Shown here: piece by piece, positions 1 to 18,663 of the stretch | Layout: each line of letters begins with the position of its first letter | Numbering within the stretch: the first letter of the stretch is position 1 | Assembly (NCBI GenBank): GCA_032191485.1 | Contig: JAVDOI010000019.1 | Location: 12,818,702 to 12,882,701, forward strand | Length of the DNA stretch: 64,000 bases | Origin: Leptoclinus maculatus | Lineage: Eukaryota; Chordata; Actinopteri; Perciformes; Stichaeidae | Direction: 5' to 3' | Program-made: the position numbers and the translations under genes | Notes under the pieces: model-generated | The model's input: the letters and a program-made list of their open reading frames with translations, nothing else | The model's database searches: none | What the model was told of the DNA's origin: nothing

Positions 1-531
1 AGAAGTTGCTTTTGTTTTGTCTAAAGGTGTCAAACTGCTCACAAAGAAGACACAAATCATTCGTCTGTTTGGCTACGCAACCTGCTGATAATGTATGTTT
101 GAAACATTTTCACGGCCTACAAACCCGTGCATTGAGGTCAAACAAGTCAAAAAGCAATCTATTAAAATATGTAAGAGATAAGTGACATATAGCTGTTTGT
201 TTAAAGGACTTAACGTTCATGTAAACCTGCATCACCTGCACAACCGCTTTGTTTTAAAGCTCCTATAAGTTATCTCCAAAGTTTATATCTTCCATCTAAC
301 AGAAGGTTAGACATTCATAGTTAAGAGTGTCTGGATTTGACTGTTTCTTTCAAATCTTTCTCGTTCAAAGTCCTGAATGAAACACTAGAGATGTGGAACT
401 CTGCACATTGAAACAGTGTTTGATGAGAAACCCTCAGTATGACACTTCCTGCTGGAAAACATGAGAACAATCAATTATGTTCTGAAAGTCACTTTGCTTT
501 ACCCTGTAATTCATGTGAGTGTAGCAGAGAG

Positions 532-610
<79 letters not shown>

Positions 611-2594
611 GTGGCATTAGTAATTTCAACATTCAGGAGCAGAGAGGAAGAAGGTTGATGAAAAATAAAAAATGCTTCTGAGACGTGACGGAAGAGTGTT
701 TCCTTTTATAACGCTGCTTTTGTTCTTCTTCTGCAGTCGTACAGAAACACAAAGTCTATTGTTGTTGTTGTTGTTATTATCAACCAATCACGGACAAGAA
801 TTTGCTGATGATGGGCCTTTTCAAAACTCAGTTAAATTTAAAAAATAGCATTGATTGCCCCGGCGGGGACATTGCAGCTCCCAAAATGTCTCCCTGGCTT
901 GTGGTTGATGTGAAGGTTTGCAGTTTAACATCAACAATGAGCCAGGAGGACGTTTGAGCAACACAATAAAGAAGCGCTTTCAGCTCATTGTTACGTTATC
1001 TGCAACTTCACTGTTTTGTTTCACTCTCACGGCGTCGCTTTTGGTGAAAATACTGGAGCATTTATCTAAACATCTAAAGAGACAGTTATCTCCCCTCAGG
1101 AGCTGGTGGAGACCAAAAACAGAGCTAAAAGAGAGACAGTATTAGACTTACATTCATCAGATGGACACAGACTCTCCTCAAAATGAATGGTGATGTTGCT
1201 ACGTAACTGCTGGATGTGTAAATAAACTGTTTTCTACGTCCACAACTTGTTTCCACTGCTGCCAAGAAGCCATAAATTCAGTTACTGCAGGTTTAACGTG
1301 CTTCTGTTAAGCCTAAAGGTCTCATTGTGCTCACAAAGAAGCTAACACACATTATTATTCTCCAGAAATGAAGATGCTGTTGTGTGCAACGCTGCCTTCG
1401 TTTCCCCACATACATGCGTTTCTACATCACACAGTAATCTGCTGAGTCAGCTGACCTGTGGCGATGTGGAGACACTGGGATTTACAGCATCTGTGTTTAA
1501 TAATAAAACCAGCAAGAGCCTGTGGGTCAATAACACGCTCCGATATCGGCTCTCCACAGACTTACAGTGGAGCATCTCGTTCAGCGCGAGAATCTCTAAG
1601 TTTCTTCTCTTTTTGAGGTCAAACTGCAGCTTAAAGGAGCCGATTGTTCATTACCGGAGCTCCACCTCTGCTCTGCTGCAGTCACACGAGGGGATTGGTG
1701 TTCTCGTGGGAAGTCGCCTGGTGGCACAACTCTAATTGTAGTCTACCTATAGCTGTTGTTAGGGTTCCTACTATATAAATATAAATAATAGCCTCTTACC
1801 CCCTAATAATCTCATATTATATATTAGTCTGGTGTTTGCTAGACTCTGCTATTAATCACACTTTACCTCAAACTTTTGTCTCTCGTATAGTTTTTACTCG
1901 TATAGCATCAGCGTTAAACGCTGCATTCTTACTCCAGACTGCATGGAATATTTGAGGACAAATAGTCTCCAGGAGCTTCTGTAATTTAAGACAAACTCCA
2001 TAAGTGCATCACTGCTTCTTTTGTGGAGCTCAGCAACACTTTGGAGCTCTACTTCATCATTTTAATACACTTAATACACTAACTGGGATCAAAAAGCACG
2101 TTTTTTTAGACTCCCAGAGTTGTACAGAAGCTCTGTATTCAATCTGTCGCTTATTGTTAATAAAGTTTGTGTTTCTTCTTCTTTCTCCACTAATCCAACT
2201 CAAGTCCACTTCTGCTGTATTTTCTGGGAGGAATTGAACAGATTCAATGCGACTCTGATCTACTTCCTTAGAAATTGTGCAGAGATTTCAAAGCCTGAGA
2301 CACAAACACTCCCTAGACAGCAGGGGTGAACACACTCTGCTTCTAGCTGTTTCCTCCCTCTCTCCTCTCGTCCTCCTCCTCCTCCTCTCTTTTCTTGCCG
2401 TCATTTTAATCCTTCCTCCATGCAGAGAGGTACAGTAGATAGACACAGAGTAGAGGAAGGAAAAGAAAAAGGAATTACCTCATCAGTCTTTTTTTTTTTC
2501 TTCGTACCTGTTGCTTCTTTATTTCTTCTTCTTCCTCTCATTCGTCTGTTCTTTCCTTCCTCTTCTTCTGTGGTTTTACAGACTCAGGTGAGAG
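1..2594. other. Intergenic region and probable 5' region of occ1
   Basis: No convincing gene is seen. The stretch holds a long (GT)n microsatellite (534-608) and AT-rich unique-looking sequence. Positions 20-60 and 1,310-1,350 share a diverged block (taaaggt..tcacaaagaag), which suggests dispersed repeat copies. A pyrimidine-rich, purine-alternating region (about 2,345-2,580) leads to a good splice acceptor at 2,579-2,580, so the coding start of occ1 probably lies in its second exon and a non-coding first exon lies upstream. An open frame at 1,382-1,735 has no recognisable domain and is not called. Confidence 0.5.
534..608. repeat. (GT)n microsatellite, about 37 copies
   Basis: This is an uninterrupted GT dinucleotide run preceded by gagaga. 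It makes a spurious open frame of alternating Val-Cys. Confidence 0.97.
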
Positions 2595-3473
2595 ATGGGC
2601 TGCGGAAACTCCTCACCAGCCACCAACAACAGCAGCAATACTGGAGGTGAGTAAACCCTGAGAGGAGAACATTTTGATTATGAAGGACATCAGATAATAA
2701 GTGTGACTGCAGCGCTCTGAACCCGACGTTCCAGTGTTCAATGCTATGCTTACTATTCATCTACTGTTTTTTTAACCTAATCTTGGAGACACATTACGGA
2801 TTATGGTATAAAATCTGCATTGTTTGATTGGATGTGAGCTGCATGCTCGTTTTTTAAATCTTACATTTAGCATTTTACTACTTGCTTAAACTGCAGATTC
2901 GTCCTTTTTATTGCGTCTTTTGCAGAATATTTCTTCTTCTTGTTGCTGTCGAGGTTATTCCTGTAGTCTCAGGTGGATGATAGCAAAGATATGTTTGAGA
3001 ATTTAATGAAGATCGTTAGTTTAACTAACATCTGTCTGTCTGTGACTTCAGGTCGTGCTGAGTCTTCATCAAAGATGTAAGTTCATTTGAAATCTTTCTC
3101 ATTATAAACACATTCAGATGTTAAAAGATGTCTGTGTTGTTTGACCTTTCTCTGATGTTCTCTGTTAACGTGGAGCTTTTAATGTGTGTGTGTGTGCGTG
3201 TGTGTGTGTGTGTGTGTGTGCTGACAGATCAGAAGAGTCTGTGGCCGAGGACGACAAACGGAAGTGAGTTCTGATTTTCAGTCTCTGTATATAATATTGG
3301 TTTATACAGAAATAAATTACTTCTATAAAACATATTTTACATTTTGCATAATGTGTGATGATGTAATGATATATATGGTTATATGGTATATAATAGGAAC
3401 TATGGAGGTGTGTATGTGGGTTTTCCTGCAGACCTGAGCAACGCTCCTCAAGTACAGATAGGATCACTCAGAG
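2595..3473 (+). CDS. occ1: OCC1 (overexpressed in colon carcinoma 1, C12orf75 family) small protein
   Basis: Four exons are seen: 2,595-2,646, 3,052-3,076, 3,228-3,263 and 3,397-3,473, all with GT-AG introns and matching phases. The product starts MGCGNSSPATNNSSNTGG and continues through SEESVAEDDKRKNYGGVYVG. This matches the vertebrate OCC-1 family, which is about 63 residues with the signature EDDKR.NYGGVYVG. The MGCGNS start fits N-myristoylation with a neighbouring cysteine for palmitoylation; that is inference. The molecular function of the family is not established. The 3' end is uncertain. The fourth exon reaches a donor at 3,474, and an acceptor at 3,917-3,918 would add EHERDLLSLRRPLWGDGF and a stop at about 3,973. 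Reading through the donor instead runs into a (CA)n tract. The third acceptor directly follows a (TG)n run. Confidence 0.85.
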
Positions 3474-3520
<47 letters not shown>

Positions 3521-3632
3521 AAATTACTTAAAACACTTTCTTTTTTTTAATCGAAACTAGGCAAACAGAAACAGGAATTTGCACAAAGCTGAGTTAATTA
3601 AATATAGTTAGACGAAGAGATACATATGAATG

Positions 3633-3675
<43 letters not shown>

Positions 3676-3989
3676 CACGCACACACACACGTAGCCTCAA
3701 TTTCCTGTTGAGTCTCCAGGGTCATGAGAGCATGGGAGAGAGAAAACACTGATCATCTCTTCACAATCTGCATGTGTTTACGTTTTGTTTATTGTCTTTT
3801 ATTTTACACATACATGTGTGTATATATGTATATAAGTATTGTATATTTTGTTAGCGCATCACTTGCACTTCGTTTAATATTTGACGTGTGTGTTAATCAA
3901 TGAAACTGACGTCCACAGAGCATGAGAGAGACCTGTTGTCCCTCAGGAGGCCGCTGTGGGGGGACGGATTCTAACTTTAATGAAGAGCC

Positions 3990-4031
<42 letters not shown>
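3184..4031. repeat. Cluster of (GT/CA)n microsatellites in occ1
   Basis: Tracts lie at 3,184-3,220 (GT), 3,478-3,518 (CA), 3,637-3,690 (CA with CG interruptions) and 3,992-4,031 (GT). The first abuts the exon 3 acceptor and the second begins four bases after the exon 4 donor. Confidence 0.95.
3919..3973 (+). CDS. occ1: Possible terminal coding exon of occ1
   Basis: An AG acceptor at 3,917-3,918 follows the exon ending at 3,473 in matching phase (one base carried). It encodes about 18 residues beginning EHERDLLSLRRP and then TAA. A (GT)n run begins just after. The extension is not something I recognise in mammalian OCC-1, which ends soon after the GVYVG block, so this is a splice-site inference only. 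Confidence 0.35.
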
Positions 4032-4032
<1 letters not shown>

Positions 4033-4733
4033 TCAACTGTTGCACGTGACCTCCTGGGTGTTTATTTTCCATTGCATCTCTTAAATCATGCAGTCATTAT
4101 AATAATCATCATCATTTACTGTTTCAGTTTTAACCAGTTAAATGAATCCCTTGAAATGAATCACGCTGCTGTGTTTTTGTGCCTCTCTGTGAACTGAAAG
4201 GTGCAACAGAAGAATCATACGGCAGAAGAAGAAGAAGAAGAAGAAACCCTGCAGGCGTTCGTCATCAGGAACTCACCAAGTCTCAAATGGGAAACAGCAG
4301 CAGCCAGCGGAGCCAATCTTCTCTCCCAGCGTCCATTGTGAGGACTTTAATGGGATCAGCTCCACCTGGTTTCACCGGCTGTGGAGCCAAAGAAACTGCT
4401 TAAAGACTTTTGTGCTTTTAATGGAAACAGACGTATAAAACAGCCGTTTAATGGTGGTTACACGAAGAGGCTGCAGCTGTTACAGTGAACGTCCATCAGC
4501 TGGTTGTCACAGAACGGCAGACAGGAGGTGGAAGATGTGGTAGCTCTCCTCGTTGAGGGCGAGTAGCATTCATCCAAGGACCGACTGTCACGTAGGACAT
4601 TTAACACATACTGAAGGATGAGTCCGGTGAGGCTGCAAAGTGTCCAACTGTGTGAAGTACATCTTTATTATAATAATGGGTATTTAGAGAACATTTTCCT
4701 GAAAGTTAACAAAGTGCTTTACAGTATAAACTT

Positions 4734-4739
4734 AATAAA
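4734..4739 (+). terminator. occ1: Polyadenylation signal AATAAA, probable occ1 3' end
   Basis: A canonical AATAAA lies about 750 bp past the last occ1 coding exon and before the oppositely oriented dclre1c 3' end. Confidence 0.45.
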
Positions 4740-5064
4740 GGAAGGATAACCCTTTCAGTGCTCACCTGTTTGCTTTGTTTGAGCTGAGAACCTGCAGACT
4801 GTTGGCGTCTCCAGGACACAGTGAAGCACCTTAAGTGGTTCCTGCTGTGAGACGACGTCAGACAATCTTCTCCTTCGGGCATTTATACAAAACAGCTATC
4901 GGTTTAATATAACTTGAGTTATTGTAAACACTGGATATTTAAAATCTCAGTATGTTTCTGTGTCTTTCAAAGTGTTTATTTCTTTAATTGCTAGAGGAAT
5001 AAGAAAGTAAAATGAGTGACAAAGACATGAACACAGAGACCTTTATGGACATACATGAAAAATG

Positions 5065-5070
5065 TTTATT
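5065..5070 (-). terminator. dclre1c: Polyadenylation signal for dclre1c
   Basis: TTTATT on the plus strand reads AATAAA on the minus strand, about 380 bp past the dclre1c stop. It faces the occ1 3' end, so the two genes converge. Confidence 0.5.
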
Positions 5071-5258
5071 TATCAAATGTAAAATGTTACATATTTTAGT
5101 CACAATTCTGTAATAGTCGTTACTTCTCTCAAGATTGAACATTTGATTTGTTTTAAAGTCAAACTAACATTGTCACATAAACACTCTTCATTAAACATGT
5201 TTCCATCACACTGAATTGTATTTCAAGGGAAGTGTTGTTAACCTACTTCTATGTTGGA

Positions 5259-5259
<1 letters not shown>

Positions 5260-5311
<52 letters not shown>
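5260..5311. repeat. (GT)n microsatellite in dclre1c 3' UTR
   Basis: A perfect dinucleotide run of about 26 copies lies between the dclre1c stop codon and its likely poly(A) signal. Confidence 0.95.
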
Positions 5312-5313
<2 letters not shown>

Positions 5314-5452
5314 GCTGCTTTACATACTGAGGTGTGTGTGGTGTGGAGGTTTAACTGAAGCAGAGGAATGGTGTCACATATGTGTTTATCATCTTGCAGC
5401 ATGACAAACAGAAGTAACGTGGCTCACCAACGAACCGTCCTTTAACATTCCT

Positions 5453-10857
<5,405 letters not shown>

Positions 10858-10859
10858 CT

Positions 10860-13800
10860 TCACGAACCTCTCTGTGGTGTCGTGGTGTCCAGAGGAGAGA
10901 GAATGTCTACTTCGTCTGTTTTGTTTTTGTTTGTCCCGCCCACCACGTCATCTTTCTTCTTCGTCTTTCTTTTTTAGGGCGGTTCAGATGATTGTAAAGG
11001 GTACTACCGCCATCTACTGTCCGTTTACTTACCTACAGTGTAAAACGTGTCAGACGTTTGTCCTTTTTAAAGAAACACAGCAAAGAGCTGCTTAAACTTA
11101 GAGGATCCAGGAGTTCCAGTAAAACAACAGGTGTTACATACATGTAAGAGTAAAAAACGTCACATGATTATTCCCCTGCATGGTTTTGCTAAAGGAATAG
11201 TTCACCTAAAAGTCTGCCAATCTCTCTCTATTAGTAAACCTGATTCAAGTTTGTCGCTCCTAAAATAGGAAGGATGCCCCTTTAATTGTGCTCCTATAGT
11301 TTTTTCGACAAGTTATGTTGATTTTGTAGTTAAATATGTCATGAACAAGTTAATAAAACTACGTCATGTTTGCCTGAGGTTGTGTGGATTGTTCTAGCAG
11401 CGCGGTGCGTTAAGTAATAGTTTTAATTACATTATTACAGTAACATTTCTACTTTACTTTATTTAGCCATGGTTTAATGAGGAGAGATTCCACGCCCACT
11501 CACTGTAACCTATCATGACCTGTTTAAAAGAAGTTTCTGTTGGATTAAACACTAGGCCTGTCACACTCTCCTCATGTGATGGTAACATGAGGGGGGAGAT
11601 TATCCATGGAACCCACTCGCTCTCACATCTGAGGGAACATAATGCTTTACTTAGCTGCTTGGAAAATGAGTGATTTGTGCTTTATTAACTTGTAATTTAA
11701 CCCCTTGGTGCTGCTCAGAGAAACATACAAAGCTGAAGGAACTACACCCTGCTGCTCCACAGACAGCAAGGCAGGTGAGGAGTCTAATGATAAATTACAT
11801 TATACTTAGGCTTAAGTAAGGTTACAGTCTGTTTTCAGAGAATGTATGATATTCTCACACCAAATTTGTGACGATTTAATTTAATCTCTGAAGTTGATGA
11901 AGCTACTTGAAAAACAATGCATTAAAACTAACTCAAACTTGTACTTTTCTGTTTTAATGTGTGGCATGTCTCCTTTTTTTAACCGTAGAAAACAGCTGTT
12001 GGTAATTAAAACACGTTGGTAATTAAAACACTTACTAATAAACGAAAATCTGTGCAATATAAATACACTGTGCAATACTACAACTATTCAACTATTGTCT
12101 GTATATATAATATTTCAGTTATTGTGGATTTTTTACTTTTTTACTTATTTTATATTTTATATTCTTTACTGTTTTATTATTATTACTTATTTACCTATTT
12201 ATAATACTTGTTTTGATCTTGTTTTTTACTATGTCTCTTGTTTGCAATATCCACTATGTATAATATATATACTTCACTAAGTATAATTAAGTATACAAGT
12301 ACATGTACAAGTATATCCTTATATTAAATGCATTCTAGTATTACAGAAGTACAGGTCTTTAGGGAGTCATAATACATTAGCATATTAGCATCAGCTGTTA
12401 AATGTCCTGTTTTTTTAATGGAGTCTGGTGTGAACCTCCTACAGGCCTCAACCATACGAACCGTACTCTTGCTGTCGGCTCAACAGTAATTGAACTCTCC
12501 TTTAACAGCTTGAACCGAAGCTACCGGGCTTATTCCCTTTAATTCATACTCGACCCTATTATGTCTGAAGTTACACCGGAGTCAACACGGAGGTCTGTAA
12601 GGCAAGTGGGCCTCTAGTAGAGTCAAATAGTAGAAAAACGTTGGTCTTTAAAATGTACTGATTCTTCTCTGGGTGGTTAGCTTAGCATTGTTAGCAGCCT
12701 GCTTTACAGTTGGCCTTGTAAGTTAACGTCAGCTAGCAGTAACGTAAAGTGAAGGTATGAACGTCAACGTTTAGTTTATCGTTTATAGTCCTCGTATACC
12801 GGGGTTGTAGTATTAATAACACACGGTAACATATGGTTAGGTGGCGTTAACTCACACGGCTAACATGCTGTTTGTGTTAAAGTTAAAGGTGTTTGCTTAG
12901 CTCTTAGCTAGCCAGGTGAGCTATTTACTAACCATGGTGTTAGGTGTTTGTGCAGATTTGATTTCCCAACAAAAACATGCTGCTAATGTTTTGACTGCAG
13001 CTGCACAGTATATACACTAATATATACATTCATGTTAGTTTAACCCATCGCTATCTGCTCATGAGACTCTATTCTTGCCTCTACTTTATTGACAGTGCTC
13101 GGTACTGACTGTCACTGGACCCAGATGGGACTGACCCAATCCTGTGTGCATTAATTAAGAAACAAAGAGTATATAAGTCCTTGAAAAAGGCATTCAATTA
13201 TCTTAATTGCAGCTTAAACCTTTTATCTGGAGCTGAAAGGAGTTGATTAACCAATTAGTCCATCAACAGAAAACTAATAAGCAACTATTTTGATAACTAG
13301 TTGTGTCATTTTTAACTTATAAATTACAAGAAATCACATTTACAAATCTAAATCAATTAGATTACTATGATAGTAAATTGAGTTTGGGAATGTTTTTCTT
13401 AAAATCTTCTGTAATAGGAAGCTGAATATCTGTGGGTTGTTGGTTGTTGGTGTGACAAAACAAGACATTTTCAGCATATTTCGCTACTGTTTTGACATTT
13501 TATAGATTATCTGAAATTTAAGGAAATAATCCATATGTTGAGCAACAGATTAAGGTTAACAGTAACTTTTCTAAAGCTTACCAATACCTTTGTATTCACT
13601 TTCTACACTAACCTGACTGAATAAATAGCTTTGTTTCCTAGATTTCTTTAGTTTGAACGGTCTCTGGAGGTGTCGTTACACTCCGTTTTTCACTGTGAAA
13701 CAAATGTTTTTCTTCTTAGCTCAGTTAAGTCTTGTTTTTAAGGAGCCTAGTGAATCACAAGGCTCTGGAGGAATGTAGCTGTAGGACAGTTTTATTCTAG

Positions 13801-15310
13801 CTCATAATGAAGCTCTTGTTTTCCATACTGTGTGTTTTTTCTGCTGAGAAAGCTCTGCGAGGGGGTTTGTTTCCTTTCCTGCTGCCTTCTGACCCAGAAA
13901 GGAAGCAGCAACTGCTGCTGCCGTCTTTGTGAAAACGGGTGTGAAACTCTTGTTGGAGGAATATATTGTAACCTCTCTCGAGGTGTTGTTATGGACTTCA
14001 TAAGTTTTCCTAAAAAAGGCTTTTGTTGTGTCCGAACATGAGCTGATGCAACCGGCTGTGCAAACTGAAATGGGAAGTGTGTCAGTTTGTAACAAAGCTG
14101 AGCCTAAACTTTCCCCTCGTCTTTGCTGCTTTGAGCTCATACTGCTGTCTGCGGTCTAGTTCTGTCATTTCTGGAATATGATCGAATTCTGAGAGTCGTG
14201 AGCAGACAAAGAAACTTGGAATTTCTCCAGGGAATTTTTAGCAATATAAAAAATTATGATGTAGGAGAACGCACATTTATTGCATTAAATCAGGGCTCAA
14301 ACTGAAAAGCTCGGGCCTGTAAAAAGTACTTTTACATCTTTAAGAAATAGTTTGTTAATATTATCGTTCCCAGATCGAGCAGTGAAGGACTGCTCCTGTC
14401 TCTCTCTTTAAATACATCATCTATCGTATAATATAAGGTCTCTACCTTAATTAGAAACCCAAACAATCTCCTCACAGAGTCTGTCGGCTTCTCTGGAGCT
14501 TGTGGACGGATAGTTTTTGTAGAGTAAGTATATCAAACAACACAGAGACTTACGTAGCATTTCTAATGTCAAATAAGGTCTAAGAAATCTGAAAAATACC
14601 CATCGTAAGTTCCCAGAGCCCAGTGTTGCGTCATCAACTGTCCAAACCCTGAATGTATTCAGTTTATCATATAAATACGTCGTATATTTGACATCTGAGA
14701 GGTTGAAACCGGACAATGTTTGTGGAGTTTTTGCTCAAAACGTGAATCAATCATCAAAGTAGTCGCTGAATCAAGAGTTTAACAGAAAAATAGACTTTTA
14801 CATTGTAGCGGAATCAGAGTTTCATATCAGCTTCCTCTTTTAACCTCTATCATCATCATCGCTACTCTTTTCTTCTTCTTTAAAGATGGAACTGACTTGT
14901 GGTTGTTATCACACCTGCAAATAGAGGAAGTGAAGCCGAAGGAGCTGCAATAAAAATCTGTTTTCTGTTTTTTAATTGTTAGAGAAACTGTTGATTTATA
15001 AAAACACAATGATGTAACTTTGAGTGTCTTTTATATAATGATTGTGTTTTCTAAAGTTATAGTAGATGTGGAACTCTAAATTCTTTCTTCATTACTTTTT
15101 ATTTGGATACACTTTATTTACGACCGAGGTTCACGCAAAAATATTAACATTTAACCAGGATGTGGTCCAGGTTCTAGTCCTAAACCAGAAGGTGGTCCAG
15201 GTTCTAGTCCTAAACCAGGAGGTAGTCCTGAGAGACTTTGATGTTAGGTGAGAGACTTTGGTATGTTTGGTTTGCATTTCCTGTTGTGATATATTTTGTT
15301 TTGTTTCACA
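10860..15310. other. Intergenic region between dclre1c and tmem243
   Basis: No coding gene is seen. The left edge is the dclre1c promoter side. 12,003-12,036 holds two tandem copies of a 17-bp unit (gttggtaattaaaacac). 11,860-12,300 is AT-rich. A non-coding first exon of tmem243 is expected somewhere here, because an acceptor (tttcacag) at 15,304-15,311 precedes the coding start, but I cannot place its donor. Long open frames at 13,792-14,140 and 14,447-14,716 lack recognisable domains and are not called. Confidence 0.5.
15150..15232. repeat. 28-bp minisatellite, about three copies
   Basis: The unit is roughly ggtggtccaggttctagtcc followed by taaaccag. It repeats with small differences (gatgtggtccag, aggtggtccag, aggtagtcctg), and a further half-copy may follow. 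It lies just upstream of the tmem243 5' UTR exon. Confidence 0.85.
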
Positions 15311-15510
15311 GGTAAAGTAACTAACCCACCTGGCAACCAGTCACCCTCCATCATGTCCCCATCGGTCTGTTGACGCCGACAGCTTCCTGAGGGAGGCGGC
15401 TAGGAGCTAGCTCGCTAGTTAGCTTCGCTAACATGCAGCACTGCCGGCCCGGCATCTCCAGGAGGCGGCGCTGCTGAGAGGCGAGTGTTTGGTGTCTGCC
15501 GAGCCGGGCC

Positions 15511-16581
15511 ATGGAGGACTTCTCCACCAGGACGTACGGCACCAGCGGCATGGACAACAGGCCTCTGTTCGGGGAGACCTCGGCACGGGTAGGAGCCTGG
15601 AGGAAGTGGTTTAATGCAGAATCACAAAGAATTCACAAAGAATTCACAATCTCACAGTTAAATGAAAATGTTTTTGTTTCAACTCTTTGTTCGTCTTTTC
15701 CCGCAGGATCGGATCATCAACCTGGCGGTGGGGGGGTTCACGTCTCTGGTTGTTTTAGTGAGTACAAAACTAATCTTCACTTTCTTCCACTTTTAGCTGT
15801 TTTTAACGACAGAATTTTATCTGTTGCTTTCGTATCACATGCGAGCACCAACGAGCACAAAGAGTTAGTCATAATAAGTAGCTCTGAGCTGCACCATAAC
15901 TTGCGTTGATCCTTTTTATTTCCGCTCTTACCATTAGACAGGCTGTGTAGGTCTAGACTGGTTATACCTGATCTCATGTTTCTCCTTTACAGACATTAAA
16001 AGTCTCACATGCTAATATTATGCTTCTTATCGTGTGGCATGAACACATCAAGGGCCCTTTGAATAGTTATTTTTCTCATGGTTTATTTTCATTTAGAGAC
16101 GCGGCTGCAGTTTAACAGTTTGAATATCCACCTGAGTTTAGCTGGAGTTTAGTTAATTGAACGTATTTGATGTTTAAGTGTCTTTAACGTCCTGTTTTGT
16201 CTTCCAGGTGACCGTCATCTGTTCCTTTGTGTTCCCCTCGTTGCCTCCACGGCCGCTTAATGTCTTCTTTGCCGTGTGCATCCTGTTAGCGTGTGGATCC
16301 GCTATAATGCTGGTAAATCCATTATTATCACGACATTTATAATAGCTTAAGAGAGTAGGAGTGCAGTAGAACAGCACAGACGTTATTGCATTAGCTGATG
16401 TTATACTGACCTTTTTATTATATATAAGGAAAAAAACAATATTTATGTTTCTCCCCATCAGATATTCTGGTACCGGCAGGGCGATCTGGAGCCTAAATTC
16501 AGGAATCTGATCTACTACATGCTGGCGTCCATCGTGCTGCTGTGTCTTTGTGCCAACCTCTACTTCCACGATGTCAGGTAG
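15511..16581 (+). CDS. tmem243: TMEM243 three- or four-pass membrane protein
   Basis: Exons 15,511-15,588, 15,707-15,757, 16,208-16,312 and 16,462-16,581 give 117 aa; human TMEM243 has 118. The start MEDFSTRTYGTSGMDNRPLF and the last segment QGDLEPKFRNLIYY to LYFHDVR match the family closely. Hydrophobic segments lie at about residues 30-54, 57-80 and 90-112. The family is an integral membrane protein linked to MDR1-related gene MM-TRAG; its biochemical function is not established. All introns are GT-AG and in phase. The ATG is preceded by a GC-rich 5' UTR exon (acceptor near 15,311). A poly(A) signal at 18,658 would imply a 3' UTR of about 2 kb. Confidence 0.95.
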
Positions 16582-18663
16582 AGACGGGGACACGAGGAGG
16601 AGGAGGAGGAGGAGGAGGAAGGGAAGACATGGCCTTGACACATGGAAGGACTACATGGAGAGACGGACTCCTCACACACTTAAAGGAATGAATTACACAT
16701 CAGACCTGCAGCAAACTGAAGAGGACCAAAACCAGTGAAGCTTAATGGTTCCTGTGGGATGAAGACTGTCAGACTTGGTGCTGAAACATAATGAACTACA
16801 CACACACACACACATGATGTACTGTTAGAGGCCATACTTCTGCCTGGAGGATGAAACAGGTGTGTTTACATGAACATAAACTTATTTACAGTCGGATCCT
16901 CACAATAACAAGCTCTTAAACATATTCGGTTTGGTTTGACGATGCAACAGTTAAAGGAAACATCTGCCCTTTAATCCCGTTAGTGTCGGCCCAACTTCTT
17001 CCGAGTTATGATGCAACATCTTCTCTCTTCTATCTAACCGAGAGACGGGCAACGCCTCCTTTAAAGGTGAAGTGGTAGAGTGAAGAAGCCTCTGCAGGTT
17101 GTAGATAACGGAAGTATACGTCCCAGTTCTGTACTACATACGACTACTATAGAGTATGTACTACCACTTGTCATAGTACACTGTTTTTCAGTTGTACTCG
17201 ATGTGATATTTACTGTTGCGTACCAGCAGCAGTTGATGCACATCGTCTGCACATAGATGTCAAACTTCTCCATCAGAAAGCAAAAGATGTAGAATCAGAT
17301 GAAACGGTTTGGCGTTGGAGTTACGCTTTACGGGTATTTAAACATTGTAGGAGGATAATATCCAGAGAAAAACACAGATTAAAGTTGTAAAATCACAGGA
17401 AAACGACGTCTTTTCAATGTCCGGAGGCTTTTGATTAATAAAGTGAATCAGGGCTAAAATCCCGAGTATTTTCTAAATTTCTCTGAATATCACCCCGTCT
17501 ATTATACCGTTCAGATTTGAACAGGGTGGATGTTTCCTTTAACCAGGATGTAAATGATGAGCATGTAAACACACCGACTGTGAACTGTAGCACAAACTAG
17601 CAAACAGCAATAGCAACAAGCAGCTTCAGGCGTCTGTGGCAAATATATGCAAAACAGTTGGAATGTTTTTATTTCTTTTATTTTAGCTTATCTGATTATC
17701 ATTTAATTCATTTTCCACATCAAGTCTTTGCTTTAGAGGATTTCTTAAATGCTGCACCAAATGGAGGTTGACTTACACGTTTGTCTAACACACACACACA
17801 CACACAGAGCTGTAGCACAAATGAATGGGAACAATTCACACTGAAGCCACACGTCACTGCACAACAGATACAGATACTATACAGGGATCGTTATACGTTT
17901 CTATATCACGTCGATGTGTCCGCCATCGAAACGTTGCACTTAATCATTTTGCCATTCACGACTCTGAGCCTGGGTTTCCAGAAGTAGCTTTAAGTTTGCT
18001 TTCTGTTTCATTTGTAGATCCGTTTAGCTCGGCACATTCACCGTGTGAAAGAAAAACACCGACACTGTTTACATATGTTGCTGCTTTAGTGATCCTGAAC
18101 GAGTTAAACAGAGAAGATGAAGTAAAGCAGGGCTTTGTGTGAAAAAGGCATCTTTGCACTTAAGTGGAGTGGACCAACTGGACTTCTTTAAACTGGAATC
18201 TAACTAAAGTCATTGATTTATCTGGGGATGGTTTTCTCGATTAGGTGTTTGTATGTTAGAAGAATGCTCATTTTGGTGGTTTAATCTGATTAATCTTCTG
18301 TCGATTCCCTGATTTAACTAAACGTTTAAGCCCAAAAAGAAGAGACGGTTATTCACACTCGCTGCCAAAAATCTAATTCTGGTGTCAAAGTGTCAGAAGC
18401 TTCACACAATCTTAAAGGAAGAGGCTCACATTATTCTACATTATTCTACATGTCAACAAATCCCAGTGTCAGTCCGTGTCAATATTTAAAAAGGTAAAAT
18501 ATAGAATAAGACCAGACTCTTCCTTTAAGCTCGTCTCATCTCTTTATTCTTTTTATTTCTGCAGTAAACTGACGACTCAGTGACAAACTAAACCCGTCTC
18601 TCAACTCGCCACGACTTTAGGATTGTCAAAGCCATGCGTTCCTTTTTTATTTTATGGAATAAA
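16582..18663 (+). other. tmem243: Probable long 3' UTR of tmem243
   Basis: No other gene is seen between the stop codon and an AATAAA at 18,658-18,663. The stretch contains only short (CA)n runs near 16,798 and 17,789. The next gene, cd9, ends on the opposite strand (poly(A) signal at 19,144-19,149), so the pair is convergent. The UTR length is inferred from the signal alone. Confidence 0.4.

Noticed and set aside
1382..1735. 117-codon frame on the plus strand
   Set aside because: No recognisable domain, no splice context, and repeat-like surroundings.
13802..14140. Overlapping frames on both strands
   Set aside because: No family resemblance, both strands open, no splice signals that give a sensible model.
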